Positions 16,199-23,824 of a stretch of DNA of 64,000 nucleotides are shown here, one piece after another; positions within the stretch are counted from its first letter, which is position 1; every line of letters begins with the position of its first letter. The stretch comes from Umezawaea sp049997955 (GTDB taxonomy: Bacteria > Actinomycetota > Actinomycetes > Mycobacteriales > Pseudonocardiaceae), in contig JAEBDY010000007.1 of the NCBI GenBank assembly GCA_049997955.1, positions 62,001 to 126,000 of the forward strand, given 5' to 3'. The notes beneath the pieces are model-generated. The model did no database searches and was not told the DNA's origin. It worked only from the letters and a program-made list of their open reading frames with translations. Both the position numbers and the translations under genes were made by a program.

Positions 16199-18235
16199 TC
16201 ACCCCGGCAGCGGGTCGTAGCGGACGAAGCGGCGGGTGAACGTCGCCGTGCCGGAGGTGAGCGACCGCAGCTCGACCGCGTACCGCAGCAGCGCCGAACT
16301 CGGGACCTCGGCGCGGATCGTGGTGTGCGCCGTCGAGTCCGACTCGGTGCCCAGCACCCGGCCGCGCCTGCCGGACAGGTCGCCCAGCACCGAGCCGAGG
16401 TGCTCGTCCGGCAGGTGGACGGTCACCTCGTCGGTGGGCTCCAGCAACGCCATCCGGCAGTTCGCCGCCGCGTCCTTCAGCGCGAGCGAGCCCGCGGTCT
16501 GGAACGCGGCGTCCGACGAGTCCACCGAGTGCGCCCTGCCGTCGACCACCGTGACCCGGACGTCGACCACCGGGTGACCGGCCTGGAGGCCGCGGTCCAA
16601 CTGCGCCCGAACGCCCTTCTCGATGCTGGGGATGAACTGGTGCGGCACCGCGCCGCCGACGACCCGGTCCACGAACTCGAACCCGCTCCCGCGCGGCAGG
16701 GGGTCGACCACGATGTCGCACACCGCGTACTGGCCGTGGCCGCCGGACTGCTTCACGTGCCGACCGCGGCCCTTCGCGGTGGCCCCGAACGTCTCGCGCA
16801 GCGACACCCGCACCGGCTCGGTGTCCACCTCCGCGCCGCCCGCGCGCAGCCGGGCCAGCACCACGTCGGCGTGCGCTTCCCCCATGCACCACAGCACCAT
16901 CTGGTGGGTTTCGGCGTTGCGCTCCAGCCGCAGCGTCGGGTCGCCCGCGACGAGCCGGTTGAGGTTGCGCGCCAGGCTGTCCTCGTCGCTGCGGCTGCGC
17001 GGCACGACCGCGACGGGCAGCAGGGGTTCCGGCATCCGCCACGGCGACATCAGCAGCGGCCGGTCCGGCGCGGACACCGTGTCGCCGGTCTCCGCCGAGC
17101 CGAGCTTCGTCACCGCGCACACGTCGCCCGCGACGCAGTACGGCACCTCGCGCAGCGCGGAGCCGAGCGGCGAGTAGACGTGCGCGACCCGTTCGTCCAC
17201 GTCGTGGTCCTCGTGGCCGCGGTCGGCCATGCCGTGCCCGGACACGTGCACCGCGTGCTCCGGTCGCAGCGTCCCGGAGAACACCCGGACCACCGACACC
17301 CGGCCCACGTAGGAGTCCACCGCGGTGCGCACGACCTCGGCGACCAGCGGGCCGTTCGGATCGGCGGCCAGGCGCGGCCGGGGGATGCCGTCGAGGCCGG
17401 TCACGTCGGGCACCGGGTGCTCCAGCGGCGAGGGGAACGCGCGGGCGATGCCGTCGAGCAGTTCGGGCAGCCCGGTCCCGGTCGCCGCGCACACCGGCAG
17501 CACCGGGTGGAACGAGCCGCGCGCGACCGCCGTCTCCAGGTCGGCGATGAGCGTGGCCTGGTCGATCTCCTCGCCCGCGAGGTAGCGCTCCATGAGCGAC
17601 TCGTCCTCGCTCTCGGCGATGATCGCCTCGATCAGTTCGGCGCGCTCGTCGGCGAACTCGGTGGTGTCACCGGTGATCAGCCCGACCAGTCCGTCGCCGT
17701 GGAGCAGGTACAGCGGCACGACCCCGGCCCCGAACGCCGCCTGGCAGGCGATGACGGCGGCGTCCACGTCGGCGCGGTGGTGGTCGGTGCGGGTGATCAC
17801 CACCGCGCGGGGCATCCCCACGGCGGCGCACTCCTCCCACAGCGCGGTGGTGGAGGCGTCCACGCCCTCGAAGGCGTTGACCACGAACAGGGCGGCGTCG
17901 GCGGCCCGCAGGCCCGCGCGCAGTTCCCCGACGAAGTCGGCGTAACCGGGGGTGTCGATGAGGTTGATCTTGATGTCGCCGTGCCGCAGCGGGGCGACGG
18001 CGAGGCCGACCGACCGCTGCTGCCGGACGGCCGCGGGATCGTGGTCGCACACGGTGTTGCCCTCGACGACCGACCCGGCCCGCGTGAGCACGCCGCTCGC
18101 CGCGAGCAGCGCCTCCGTCAGGGTGGTCTTGCCCGCTCCCGACGGACCGACCAGCACGACGTTGCGGACCTTGGCCGGGTCGTCCACGGTGACCGAGCCT
18201 GCCGAGTGGCCGTTGTCGTTGTTCTTCGTTCCCAT
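16199..18235 (-). CDS. EF-G2-like translational GTPase
   Basis: Seen: 678 residues from ATG 18235, chosen because GGAGGG lies 6 bases upstream; a GTG at 18250 would overlap that site. G1 is GPSGAGKT at 30-37 and G3 is DTPGYADF. G4 reads TRTD instead of NKxD. EF-G domains II-V follow, with a tail ending RFVRYDPLPG. Known: this is the EF-G-like family of actinobacteria and others (often named EF-G2), distinct from the housekeeping fusA product, with unclear ribosomal role. Context: monocistronic and divergent from the flavin-oxidase-fold gene, 86 bases apart. It is not near rpsL, rpsG or tuf, as the main fusA would be. Confidence 0.9.
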   Translation of the reverse strand: MGTKNNDNGHSAGSVTVDDPAKVRNVVLVGPSGAGKTTLTEALLAASGVLTRAGSVVEGNTVCDHDPAAVRQQRSVGLAVAPLRHGDIKINLIDTPGYADFVGELRAGLRAADAALFVVNAFEGVDASTTALWEECAAVGMPRAVVITRTDHHRADVDAAVIACQAAFGAGVVPLYLLHGDGLVGLITGDTTEFADERAELIEAIIAESEDESLMERYLAGEEIDQATLIADLETAVARGSFHPVLPVCAATGTGLPELLDGIARAFPSPLEHPVPDVTGLDGIPRPRLAADPNGPLVAEVVRTAVDSYVGRVSVVRVFSGTLRPEHAVHVSGHGMADRGHEDHDVDERVAHVYSPLGSALREVPYCVAGDVCAVTKLGSAETGDTVSAPDRPLLMSPWRMPEPLLPVAVVPRSRSDEDSLARNLNRLVAGDPTLRLERNAETHQMVLWCMGEAHADVVLARLRAGGAEVDTEPVRVSLRETFGATAKGRGRHVKQSGGHGQYAVCDIVVDPLPRGSGFEFVDRVVGGAVPHQFIPSIEKGVRAQLDRGLQAGHPVVDVRVTVVDGRAHSVDSSDAAFQTAGSLALKDAAANCRMALLEPTDEVTVHLPDEHLGSVLGDLSGRRGRVLGTESDSTAHTTIRAEVPSSALLRYAVELRSLTSGTATFTRRFVRYDPLPG

Positions 18236-18321
18236 GGAACTGCCCTCCACAACCCGCAGACGCCGTTGGTTGCAAGTGTTTAGTGTTCGATCTCACACCT
18301 GAACGGGTAGGGGGACAAGTC

Positions 18322-18801
18322 GTGGAGCCGATTCCGGAGCATCCGGTGCTGTTCGGCCTGCCGGTGCCGCAGGGTGAGCTGCTGCCGTGGTCGTGGGCGC
18401 GTGGGCGACTGGACCGGGCGCGCGACTTCTGGATAGCCACCACCGGGCCGGACGGCGGCCCGCACACCCGGCCGGTGTGGGGCGTGTGGCTCGACCGGGG
18501 CTTCTGGTTCTCCACCGGGTCCTCGGCGGCGAGGAACCTGCTCGGGAACCCCTCGATCTCGGTGCACCCGGCCGAAACCGGCGACGTGGTGATCGTCGAG
18601 GGCGTGGCGGCCGCGGACGTGTCGGCCGACGCCGTCGCCGCGTACAACGCCAAGTACTCGTGGACGTTCGAGCCGGACGGCGACGGCGTGCGGGACCGCG
18701 ACGGCACGGTCGGCGCCGCGTTCCTGGTGCGCCCCCGCGTGGTGTTCGGCTGGGAGGCGGACCTGCGCACGCCGACGCGGTGGCCCTTCCCAGTGGCGTA
18801 G
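18322..18801 (+). CDS. Pyridoxamine 5'-phosphate oxidase-fold (FMN or F420 binding) protein
   Basis: Seen: 159 residues from GTG 18322 with AGGGGGACAAG upstream. The split-barrel flavin fold is indicated by ARDFWIATTGPDGGPHTRPV, then GFWFSTGSSAARNLLGNPSISVH and VIVEGVA, the usual cofactor-contacting strands. C-terminal RPRVVFGWEADLRTPTRW is typical of actinobacterial F420- or FMN-dependent members. Known: the superfamily includes PNP oxidases, F420-dependent reductases and heme-degrading enzymes. Context: it lies 121 bases before pdxS, which tempts a B6 role, but pdxS/pdxT make PLP directly and do not need a PNP oxidase. The true reaction is unknown. Confidence 0.8.
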   Translation: MEPIPEHPVLFGLPVPQGELLPWSWARGRLDRARDFWIATTGPDGGPHTRPVWGVWLDRGFWFSTGSSAARNLLGNPSISVHPAETGDVVIVEGVAAADVSADAVAAYNAKYSWTFEPDGDGVRDRDGTVGAAFLVRPRVVFGWEADLRTPTRWPFPVA

Positions 18802-18922
18802 GCCACCACCTGCGGCGGAATGTGAAGTGGACTGCCGGGAACGGGGTGGATTGGCCCGCGCCGGCGGTCCACGTCGGTCGTACGATGGCCTGGTCCGAAC
18901 ACCCCTTTTCGAAAGGTTGGCC

Positions 18923-19834
18923 GTGACCACTTCTTCCAACTCCGACACCGGTCAGGTGACCGGGACCTCGCGCGTCAAGCGCGGCATGGCGGAGATGCTC
19001 AAGGGCGGCGTGATCATGGACGTGGTCAACGCCGAGCAGGCGAAGATCGCGGAGAACGCGGGTGCCGTCGCCGTCATGGCGCTGGAGCGCGTTCCGGCCG
19101 ACATCCGAGCGCAGGGCGGGGTGTCGCGGATGAGCGACCCGGACATGATCGACGAGATCATCGCCACCGTGTCCATCCCGGTGATGGCGAAGGCCCGCAT
19201 CGGCCACTTCGTCGAGGCGCAGGTCCTCCAGTCCCTCGGCGTCGACTACGTCGACGAGTCCGAGGTGCTGACCCCGGCCGACTACGCGAACCACATCGAC
19301 AAGTGGCAGTTCACCGTGCCCTTCGTCTGCGGCGCCACCAACCTGGGCGAGGCGCTGCGGCGCATCACCGAGGGCGCGGCGATGATCCGCTCCAAGGGCG
19401 AGGCGGGCACCGGTGACGTCTCCAACGCCACCACCCACATGCGCAAGATCGGCGGCGAGCTCCGCCGGTTGCAGAACCTCAGTCCGGACGAGCTGTACGT
19501 GGCCGCCAAGGAGCTCCAGGCGCCGTACGACCTCGTCCGCGAGGTCGCCGAGGCGGGCAAGCTCCCCGTCGTGCTGTTCACCGCGGGCGGCATCGCCACC
19601 CCGTCCGACGCCGCGATGATGATGCAGCTCGGCGCCGAGGGCGTGTTCGTCGGCTCCGGCATCTTCAAGTCCGGCAACCCGGAGCAGCGCGCGGAGGCCA
19701 TCGTCAAGGCCACCACGTTCCACGACGACCCCAGCGTCATCGCCAAGGTCTCGCGCGGCCTGGGCGAGGCCATGGTGGGCATCAACGTGGAGGAGATCCC
19801 CGAGCCGCACCGCCTGGCGGAGCGCGGCTGGTAG
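18923..19834 (+). CDS. pdxS: Pyridoxal 5'-phosphate synthase subunit PdxS
   Basis: Seen: 303 residues from GTG 18923; GAAAGG lies upstream. TIM-barrel synthase with MLKGGVIMDVVNAEQAKIAE and MALERVPADIR, the lysine of VMAKARIGHFVEAQ, and TPADYANHIDKW. Full family length. Reaction: ribose 5-phosphate, glyceraldehyde 3-phosphate and ammonia to PLP, the ammonia coming from PdxT. It acts in the cytoplasm as a dodecamer decorated by PdxT. Context: the glutaminase pdxT normally follows directly, but here it lies 6.4 kb downstream at 26226. A 23-bp bidirectional terminator closes the pdxS transcript. A TACGAT at 18881 may be its -10 box. Confidence 0.97.
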   Translation: MTTSSNSDTGQVTGTSRVKRGMAEMLKGGVIMDVVNAEQAKIAENAGAVAVMALERVPADIRAQGGVSRMSDPDMIDEIIATVSIPVMAKARIGHFVEAQVLQSLGVDYVDESEVLTPADYANHIDKWQFTVPFVCGATNLGEALRRITEGAAMIRSKGEAGTGDVSNATTHMRKIGGELRRLQNLSPDELYVAAKELQAPYDLVREVAEAGKLPVVLFTAGGIATPSDAAMMMQLGAEGVFVGSGIFKSGNPEQRAEAIVKATTFHDDPSVIAKVSRGLGEAMVGINVEEIPEPHRLAERGW

Positions 19835-19846
19835 TCGGCCGGAACC

Positions 19847-19895
19847 GCACGTCGAAGGGCCCGCACCGGTTTCCGGTGCGGGCCCTTCGACGTGC
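19847..19895. terminator. 23-bp perfect bidirectional terminator
   Basis: Arms 19847-19869 and 19873-19895 are exact reverse complements around a 3-base TTT loop, beginning GCACGTCGAAGGGC. It sits between the convergent pdxS and XRE-cupin genes. It is the longest perfect stem seen in the window. Confidence 0.85.
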
Positions 19896-19945
19896 ACTCC
19901 GGGCGACCGTCGGGGTTGGGCGGGATGCGTCCCCGCCGCCGGGTG

Positions 19946-20500
19946 CTAGACGTGCTCCATCAGCATGATCCCGGTGCTGCCGGGCTCCAGCGCGCGGCAC
20001 GTGTGCGGCACGTCGCCGGGGTACACGAGGTAGTCGCCGACGCCGATCTCGATCGGGTCGTCGGTCGGTCCGGCGAGCAGCCGCCCGCCGCTGACGACCA
20101 GGTGCTCGACCGTGCCTGCCATGTGCGGCTCGGACTCGCGCGCGGCGCCCGGCTCCAGCGCGAGGTGGTACAGGTCGCGGCGGGCGCCCGGCGGGCACGA
20201 CGCCAGCAGCGTGGCGGTGTAGTGGGCGCGCTCGGAGTAGATCGCCGGACCCTCGCCCGCCCGGATGACCCGCACGCGGGTCGTCGGCGGGTCGACGAGC
20301 CTGCTGAGCGGGACGTCCAGCGCGACCCCGAGCGCCCACAGCGTCTCGACGCTGGGGTTGCCGGACCCCGATTCGAGCTGGGACAGCGTCGACTTCGCGA
20401 TGCCCGCCCGTTTCGCCAGCTCGCTGAGGGACAGGCCGACGCGTTCGCGTTCGCGGCGCAGGGACGCGGAGATGACCTCCAGCGGTGCTGTCCGGTTCAC
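19946..20500 (-). CDS. XRE-family regulator with C-terminal cupin domain
   Basis: Seen: 184 residues from GTG 20500, chosen for GGGAG about 4 bases upstream; a GTG at 20566 in the same frame has none. The N-terminal helix-turn-helix is RERERVGLSLSELAKRAGIA and STLSQLESGSGNPSVETLW. The C-terminal cupin has HLVVSGGRLLAGP and VGDYLVYPGDVPHTCRAL with metal-site-like residues. Known: this family senses small metabolites through the cupin and often represses an adjacent transporter gene. Context: divergent from azlC-azlD. The 77-base gap contains several repeated elements, so it very likely regulates that exporter. Confidence 0.87.
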   Translation of the reverse strand: MNRTAPLEVISASLRRERERVGLSLSELAKRAGIAKSTLSQLESGSGNPSVETLWALGVALDVPLSRLVDPPTTRVRVIRAGEGPAIYSERAHYTATLLASCPPGARRDLYHLALEPGAARESEPHMAGTVEHLVVSGGRLLAGPTDDPIEIGVGDYLVYPGDVPHTCRALEPGSTGIMLMEHV

Positions 20501-20510
20501 GGCACTCCCG

Positions 20511-20604
20511 GTGTTCGCTACAGCGGTCACATCGTTCGCCTTGACGAACGGCGATCGAGTGTTCACTGTAGAGGACTATGCGTTCGACATGGCGAACACT
20601 CGAT
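20511..20604. promoter_or_regulatory. Operator region between XRE-cupin gene and azlC
   Basis: Three elements are seen. Direct repeat GTGTTCGCTACAG at 20511-20523 and GTGTTCACTGTAG at 20559-20571. Inverted repeat CGTTCG-6-CGAACG at 20533-20550. ATCGAGTGTTC at 20554-20564 recurs inverted as GAACACTCGAT at 20594-20604, inside the start of azlC. Together they suggest a multi-site operator. Confidence 0.5.
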
Positions 20605-21258
20605 GCGGCACTGGTCCGCGACGTCCTCGCGATAGCGGCGAGCGTCGCGGTGAGCGGCGCCTCCTTCGGGGCGATCGCGGTGGCCTCCGGCTCCCCGTGG
20701 TGGATGCCGGTGCTCATGTCGCTGGTCATCTTCGCGGGTGGCGCCCAGTTCATGGCGATCGGCATCGTCGCCGGGGGCGGCTCGCCCATCGCGGCCGTGC
20801 TCGCCGGGCTGGTGCTCAACGTCCGCCACCTGCCGTTCGGGCTCGCGGTCGGCCACGTCCTCGGCCCCGGCCTGGGGAGCAAGCTCGTCGGCAGCCACCT
20901 GATGACCGACGAGGCGGTCGCGTTCGCGCTGGCGCAACGGGATCCGGCCCGAGCGCGGGCCGCGTACTGGACGTGCGGCGTCGTCCTGTTCGCCACGTGG
21001 AACGCGAGCGTGCTCGTCGGGGCCCTGGTCGGCCAGTCGATCGGCGATCCGGCAGCGTTCGGCCTGGACGCCGCGTTCCCCGCCGCCCTGCTGGCGCTGG
21101 TGCTGCCCGCCCTGCGCGACTCCGCGACCGTGCGAGCGGCACTGGTCGGCGCGGTCATCGCCCTGGCGACCACGCCGTTCGTGCCCGCGGGCGTGCCGGT
21201 GCTGCTCGCGCTGGCGGGCCTGCTCGCGCTCCGGCTGCCGGTTCCGGCGCGCCGATGA
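20578..21258 (+). CDS. azlC: AzlC-family amino-acid exporter large subunit
   Basis: Seen: 226 residues from ATG 20578 with GAGG upstream. Six to seven hydrophobic segments and the family features AVSGASFGAIAVASG near the N-terminus, FAGGAQFMAIGIVAGG and LVLNVRHLPFGLAVG. Known: AzlC forms a two-subunit exporter with AzlD in the inner membrane; characterised relatives export branched-chain amino acids (BrnFE) or azaleucine. Context: the azlD gene overlaps its stop codon (ATGA), as usual for the pair, and the XRE-cupin regulator is divergent, as in Bacillus-like azl loci where regulator and exporter are linked. Substrate here is inferred only from family. Confidence 0.9.
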   Translation: MRSTWRTLDAALVRDVLAIAASVAVSGASFGAIAVASGSPWWMPVLMSLVIFAGGAQFMAIGIVAGGGSPIAAVLAGLVLNVRHLPFGLAVGHVLGPGLGSKLVGSHLMTDEAVAFALAQRDPARARAAYWTCGVVLFATWNASVLVGALVGQSIGDPAAFGLDAAFPAALLALVLPALRDSATVRAALVGAVIALATTPFVPAGVPVLLALAGLLALRLPVPARR

Positions 21259-21563
21259 CCGTCATCGCCGTCCTCGCCCTGGCCGTCGGCACCTACGCCT
21301 TCCGCCTGGCCGGTCCGCTGCTGCGCGACCGGATCACCCTGCCGGACCGCGCTCGCGAGCTGATGTCGATCGCCGCCACCGTGCTGCTGGTCGCGCTGGT
21401 CGCCACCGCGTCGCTCACGAAGGGCGCCCACTTCGCGGGCTTCGCCCTGCCGATCGGCGTGGCCGTCGGCGGGCTGGCCGCGTGGCGCAAGGCGCCCTTC
21501 GTCCTGGTCGTGGTGCTGGCCGCGGCCGTCACCGCGGGCCTGAGGCTCGCAGGCGTCGACTAG
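21255..21563 (+). CDS. azlD: AzlD-family amino-acid exporter small subunit
   Basis: Seen: 102 residues from ATG 21255, overlapping the azlC stop by 4 bases. Four hydrophobic segments: IAVLALAVGTYAFRLAGPLL, LMSIAATVLLVALVATASL, FALPIGVAVGGLAAW and FVLVVVLAAAVTAGL. The TYAFRLAGPLL motif is typical of AzlD/BrnE. Known: needed together with AzlC for export. Context: its TAG stop shares the CTAG palindrome with the stop of the convergent acyl-CoA dehydrogenase gene, so the two coding regions overlap by 4 bases. Confidence 0.9.
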   Translation: MTVIAVLALAVGTYAFRLAGPLLRDRITLPDRARELMSIAATVLLVALVATASLTKGAHFAGFALPIGVAVGGLAAWRKAPFVLVVVLAAAVTAGLRLAGVD

Positions 21564-23416
21564 CTCGTGATCGGCGCGGCCAGCAGCGACTCCGGGATGG
21601 CGAACGCGTCGACCAGTTCACGGGCGTGCGGCCGGAGTTGCCCGCACAGCTCGTTGACCGCCCGCGACACGTCCTTCGACCGCGCGGCCGTCAGCCTGCC
21701 GTGTTCCAGGAACCACGCCCGGTCCGCCTCGATGGTGGATAGCGCGTACAGGTCGCACACCCGGTCCAGCAGCGCGGTCGTCGCGGGGTCGGGGCAGCGG
21801 TCGACGGCCGCGACGAACGCCTCCAGCACCACGCGGTCGATGTGCGCGCGAGCCGCGTGCAGCACGTGGTCCTGCGCGTTGTTGAACGTCTCGAACGGAT
21901 CCTGCTCACCGGTGCCCGCCCGCCGCAGCCGACGCGCGAGCCCTTCCAGCACGTGGGTTTCCCGGAACTCGAACTGCCGCACCTGCCAGCCGCGTTCCAG
22001 CAGCCCGTCGTCCGACCCGCTGACCAGCCGCGCGATGATCGCCCGGGCCGCCGTCCGCTCGATGACCGCGCCGACGAACTGGTCCGCCACGAACCGCGCC
22101 ATGCCCAACGAGTCCAGATCGCCCACGTGGTCGCGGTAGCTGGTCAGCAGCCCCTTCGCGACCAGTTGGAGGAGAACCGTGTTGTCGCCTTCGAACGTGG
22201 TGAACACGTCGGTGTCGGCCTTCAGCTGGGGGAGCAGGTTCTCCGCCAGGTACCCCGCGCCACCGCAGGCCTCCCGGCACGTCTGGATCGTCGCGGTCGC
22301 GTGCCACGTCGCCACGGCCTTGAGCCCGGCGGCCCGCGACTCCAGCTCGCGCTGCGCCCGGTCGTCGGTGACGTCGTGCAGCGCGGAGACCATCTCCTCC
22401 TGCGCGAAGTGCAGCGCGTAGCTGGTCGCCAACGCGGGCAGCAACCTCCGCTGGTGCGCCAGGTAGTCCAGCACCACGACCTCCTCACCGGAGGGCCGGG
22501 TGAACTGCCGCCGCGACTCGCCGTACCGAACGGCCAACGCCAGCGCCTTCTTGGTGGCGCTGCCCGCGCCGCCGGCGACACTGATCCGCCCGCGCACCAA
22601 CGTGCCCAGCATCGTGAAGAACCGCCGCCCGGCCCCTTCGACCGGACTGCTGTACGAACCGTCCACGGCGACCGACCCGTACCGGTCGAGCAGCGCTTCC
22701 CGCGGCACGCGCACCCCGTCGAACGAAATCCGCCCGTTGTCGACCCCGTTGAGCCCGGCCTTGTGCCCGCAGTCCTCAATGGACACACCGGGCAGCGGAG
22801 ACCCGTCGTCATCGCGCAGCGGCACCATCAACGCGTGCACACCACGCCCTTCGCCAAGGGTGACGAGCTGCGCGAACACCACGGCCATCCGCCCGTCCCT
22901 GGCCGCGTTGCCGATGTAGTCCTTGCGCGCCATGGCATCGGGCGTGTGAACCACGAACTCCTCGGTGTCCGGGTCGTAGGTGGCGGTGGTGCGCAGGTTC
23001 TGCACATCGGAACCGTGCCCGGTCTCCGTCATGGCGAAGCAGCCGGGCAGGTCGAGGTTCATGATCGACGGCAGGTACAGGTCGTGGTGCCCCTGCGTCC
23101 CCAGGGCCTGCACGGCCCCACCGAACAACCCCCACTGCACCCCGGCCTTGATCATCAAGGACAGGTCGCCGAACCCCAACACCTCGAACGCGACAACGGA
23201 CCCGCCAACGTCGTCGTGCCCGCCATAAGCCTTGGGAAATCCCGTCAACGGGTGCCCACCTTCGGCAAGCACCCGCAACTGCGAGAACACCGCAGCCCGC
23301 TGAGCCTCCAGTTCCGCCACCGGCAGCGGCTCAAGCGTGCCCAACAACTCACGGGAAGTCCGCCGAAGACCAGCCCACCGACCATCGAGCAGCTCACGAA
23401 GAACGTCGTTCACCAT
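21560..23416 (-). CDS. Acyl-CoA dehydrogenase/oxidase-like flavoenzyme
   Basis: Seen: 618 residues from ATG 23416 (AGAGAAG upstream; an upstream frame to 23437 lacks support). Family landmarks: FAMTETGHGSDVQNLRTTATYD for the FAD and substrate site, ACGGAGYLAEN, and TTFEGDNTVLLQLVAKGLL, the acyl-CoA oxidase-like segment carrying the catalytic Glu. At about 620 residues it matches acyl-CoA oxidases rather than 380-residue dehydrogenases. Reaction: alpha,beta-oxidation of an acyl-CoA to the enoyl-CoA using FAD. Context: convergent with azlD, with no other beta-oxidation gene adjacent. Its upstream 388 bases are strongly A+C rich on the plus strand. Confidence 0.9.
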   Translation of the reverse strand: MVNDVLRELLDGRWAGLRRTSRELLGTLEPLPVAELEAQRAAVFSQLRVLAEGGHPLTGFPKAYGGHDDVGGSVVAFEVLGFGDLSLMIKAGVQWGLFGGAVQALGTQGHHDLYLPSIMNLDLPGCFAMTETGHGSDVQNLRTTATYDPDTEEFVVHTPDAMARKDYIGNAARDGRMAVVFAQLVTLGEGRGVHALMVPLRDDDGSPLPGVSIEDCGHKAGLNGVDNGRISFDGVRVPREALLDRYGSVAVDGSYSSPVEGAGRRFFTMLGTLVRGRISVAGGAGSATKKALALAVRYGESRRQFTRPSGEEVVVLDYLAHQRRLLPALATSYALHFAQEEMVSALHDVTDDRAQRELESRAAGLKAVATWHATATIQTCREACGGAGYLAENLLPQLKADTDVFTTFEGDNTVLLQLVAKGLLTSYRDHVGDLDSLGMARFVADQFVGAVIERTAARAIIARLVSGSDDGLLERGWQVRQFEFRETHVLEGLARRLRRAGTGEQDPFETFNNAQDHVLHAARAHIDRVVLEAFVAAVDRCPDPATTALLDRVCDLYALSTIEADRAWFLEHGRLTAARSKDVSRAVNELCGQLRPHARELVDAFAIPESLLAAPITS

Positions 23417-23437
23417 GCACTTCTCTAACACAACCAA

Positions 23438-23645
23438 AGACCACCCGCCGCTTCACAAGACGGGAAACACAGACCCAAGGTCAGCAGACACACAACCGAC
23501 CGATCACAGCCAAGCGAACACGCACCCACCCAACCAACAATGGCAAACGGAAGCTCCAACCAGTCCAGACCAGCCACAAACGGACGCACGCAACCCAAGA
23601 CCGAGGGAGCCCAGACCCCTCCCCACCCCCGATCCCCAGCGCCCT
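23438..23645. other. Gene-free strand-asymmetric region upstream of the acyl-CoA enzyme gene
   Basis: No convincing gene. The plus strand is dominated by A and C, with few T (for example AACACAACCAAAGACCACCC), which is unlike the balanced G and C of the rest of the window. The short open frame starting at 23540 has no supported product. The stretch is the leader of the acyl-CoA enzyme gene on the minus strand, which would give a G+U-rich 5'UTR. Confidence 0.5.
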
Positions 23646-23706
23646 CATGTCCGTCCGCTACGGGTCAAGGCATCTTTCCCGCCTTGACGCGGCGCGGACG
23701 GACATG
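23646..23706. repeat. Nested 61-base inverted repeat
   Basis: CATGTCCGTCCGC at 23646-23658 pairs exactly with 23694-23706, and inside it TCAAGGC at 23665-23671 pairs with 23681-23687. The 6-base internal bulges can pair partly. It covers the end of the broken hydrolase frame and may terminate the Lrp-MarR transcript, or fold as an RNA element in the acyl-CoA enzyme leader. Confidence 0.65.
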
Positions 23707-23814
23707 GAGACAATCGCGCCTCGGGGGTACCCCAACCCCGCCCCACGCTGGAACGAAAGAACGCACATCGACGACGATGAGCGCGGTCCTGGGGTCCAGC
23801 ACGGTCACGGCCAC
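23665..23814 (-). pseudogene. Truncated isochorismatase-family hydrolase, N-terminus only
   Basis: Seen: a frame from GTG 23814, with a perfect AGGAG Shine-Dalgarno 6-7 bases upstream, 10 bases after the MarR stop. It starts VAVTVLDPRTALIVVDVR, the first beta-strand and catalytic Asp of cysteine hydrolases of the isochorismatase/nicotinamidase family (normally TALIVVDxQ). Homology ends near 23761, where the frame runs into SFVPAWGGVGVPP and then a stop at 23665; the remaining 160 or so residues, with the catalytic Lys and Cys, are absent. Known: MarR genes often precede such hydrolases. Inferred: the body of the gene was deleted, leaving start signals intact. A 49-residue peptide could still be made. 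Confidence 0.6.
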
Positions 23815-23824
23815 GGCGGGTCTC

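Noticed and set aside
18322..18801. The flavin-fold protein as a PdxH that completes B6 synthesis
   Set aside because: It lacks clear PdxH signatures, and PdxS/PdxT make PLP without an oxidase; adjacency to pdxS alone is not enough.
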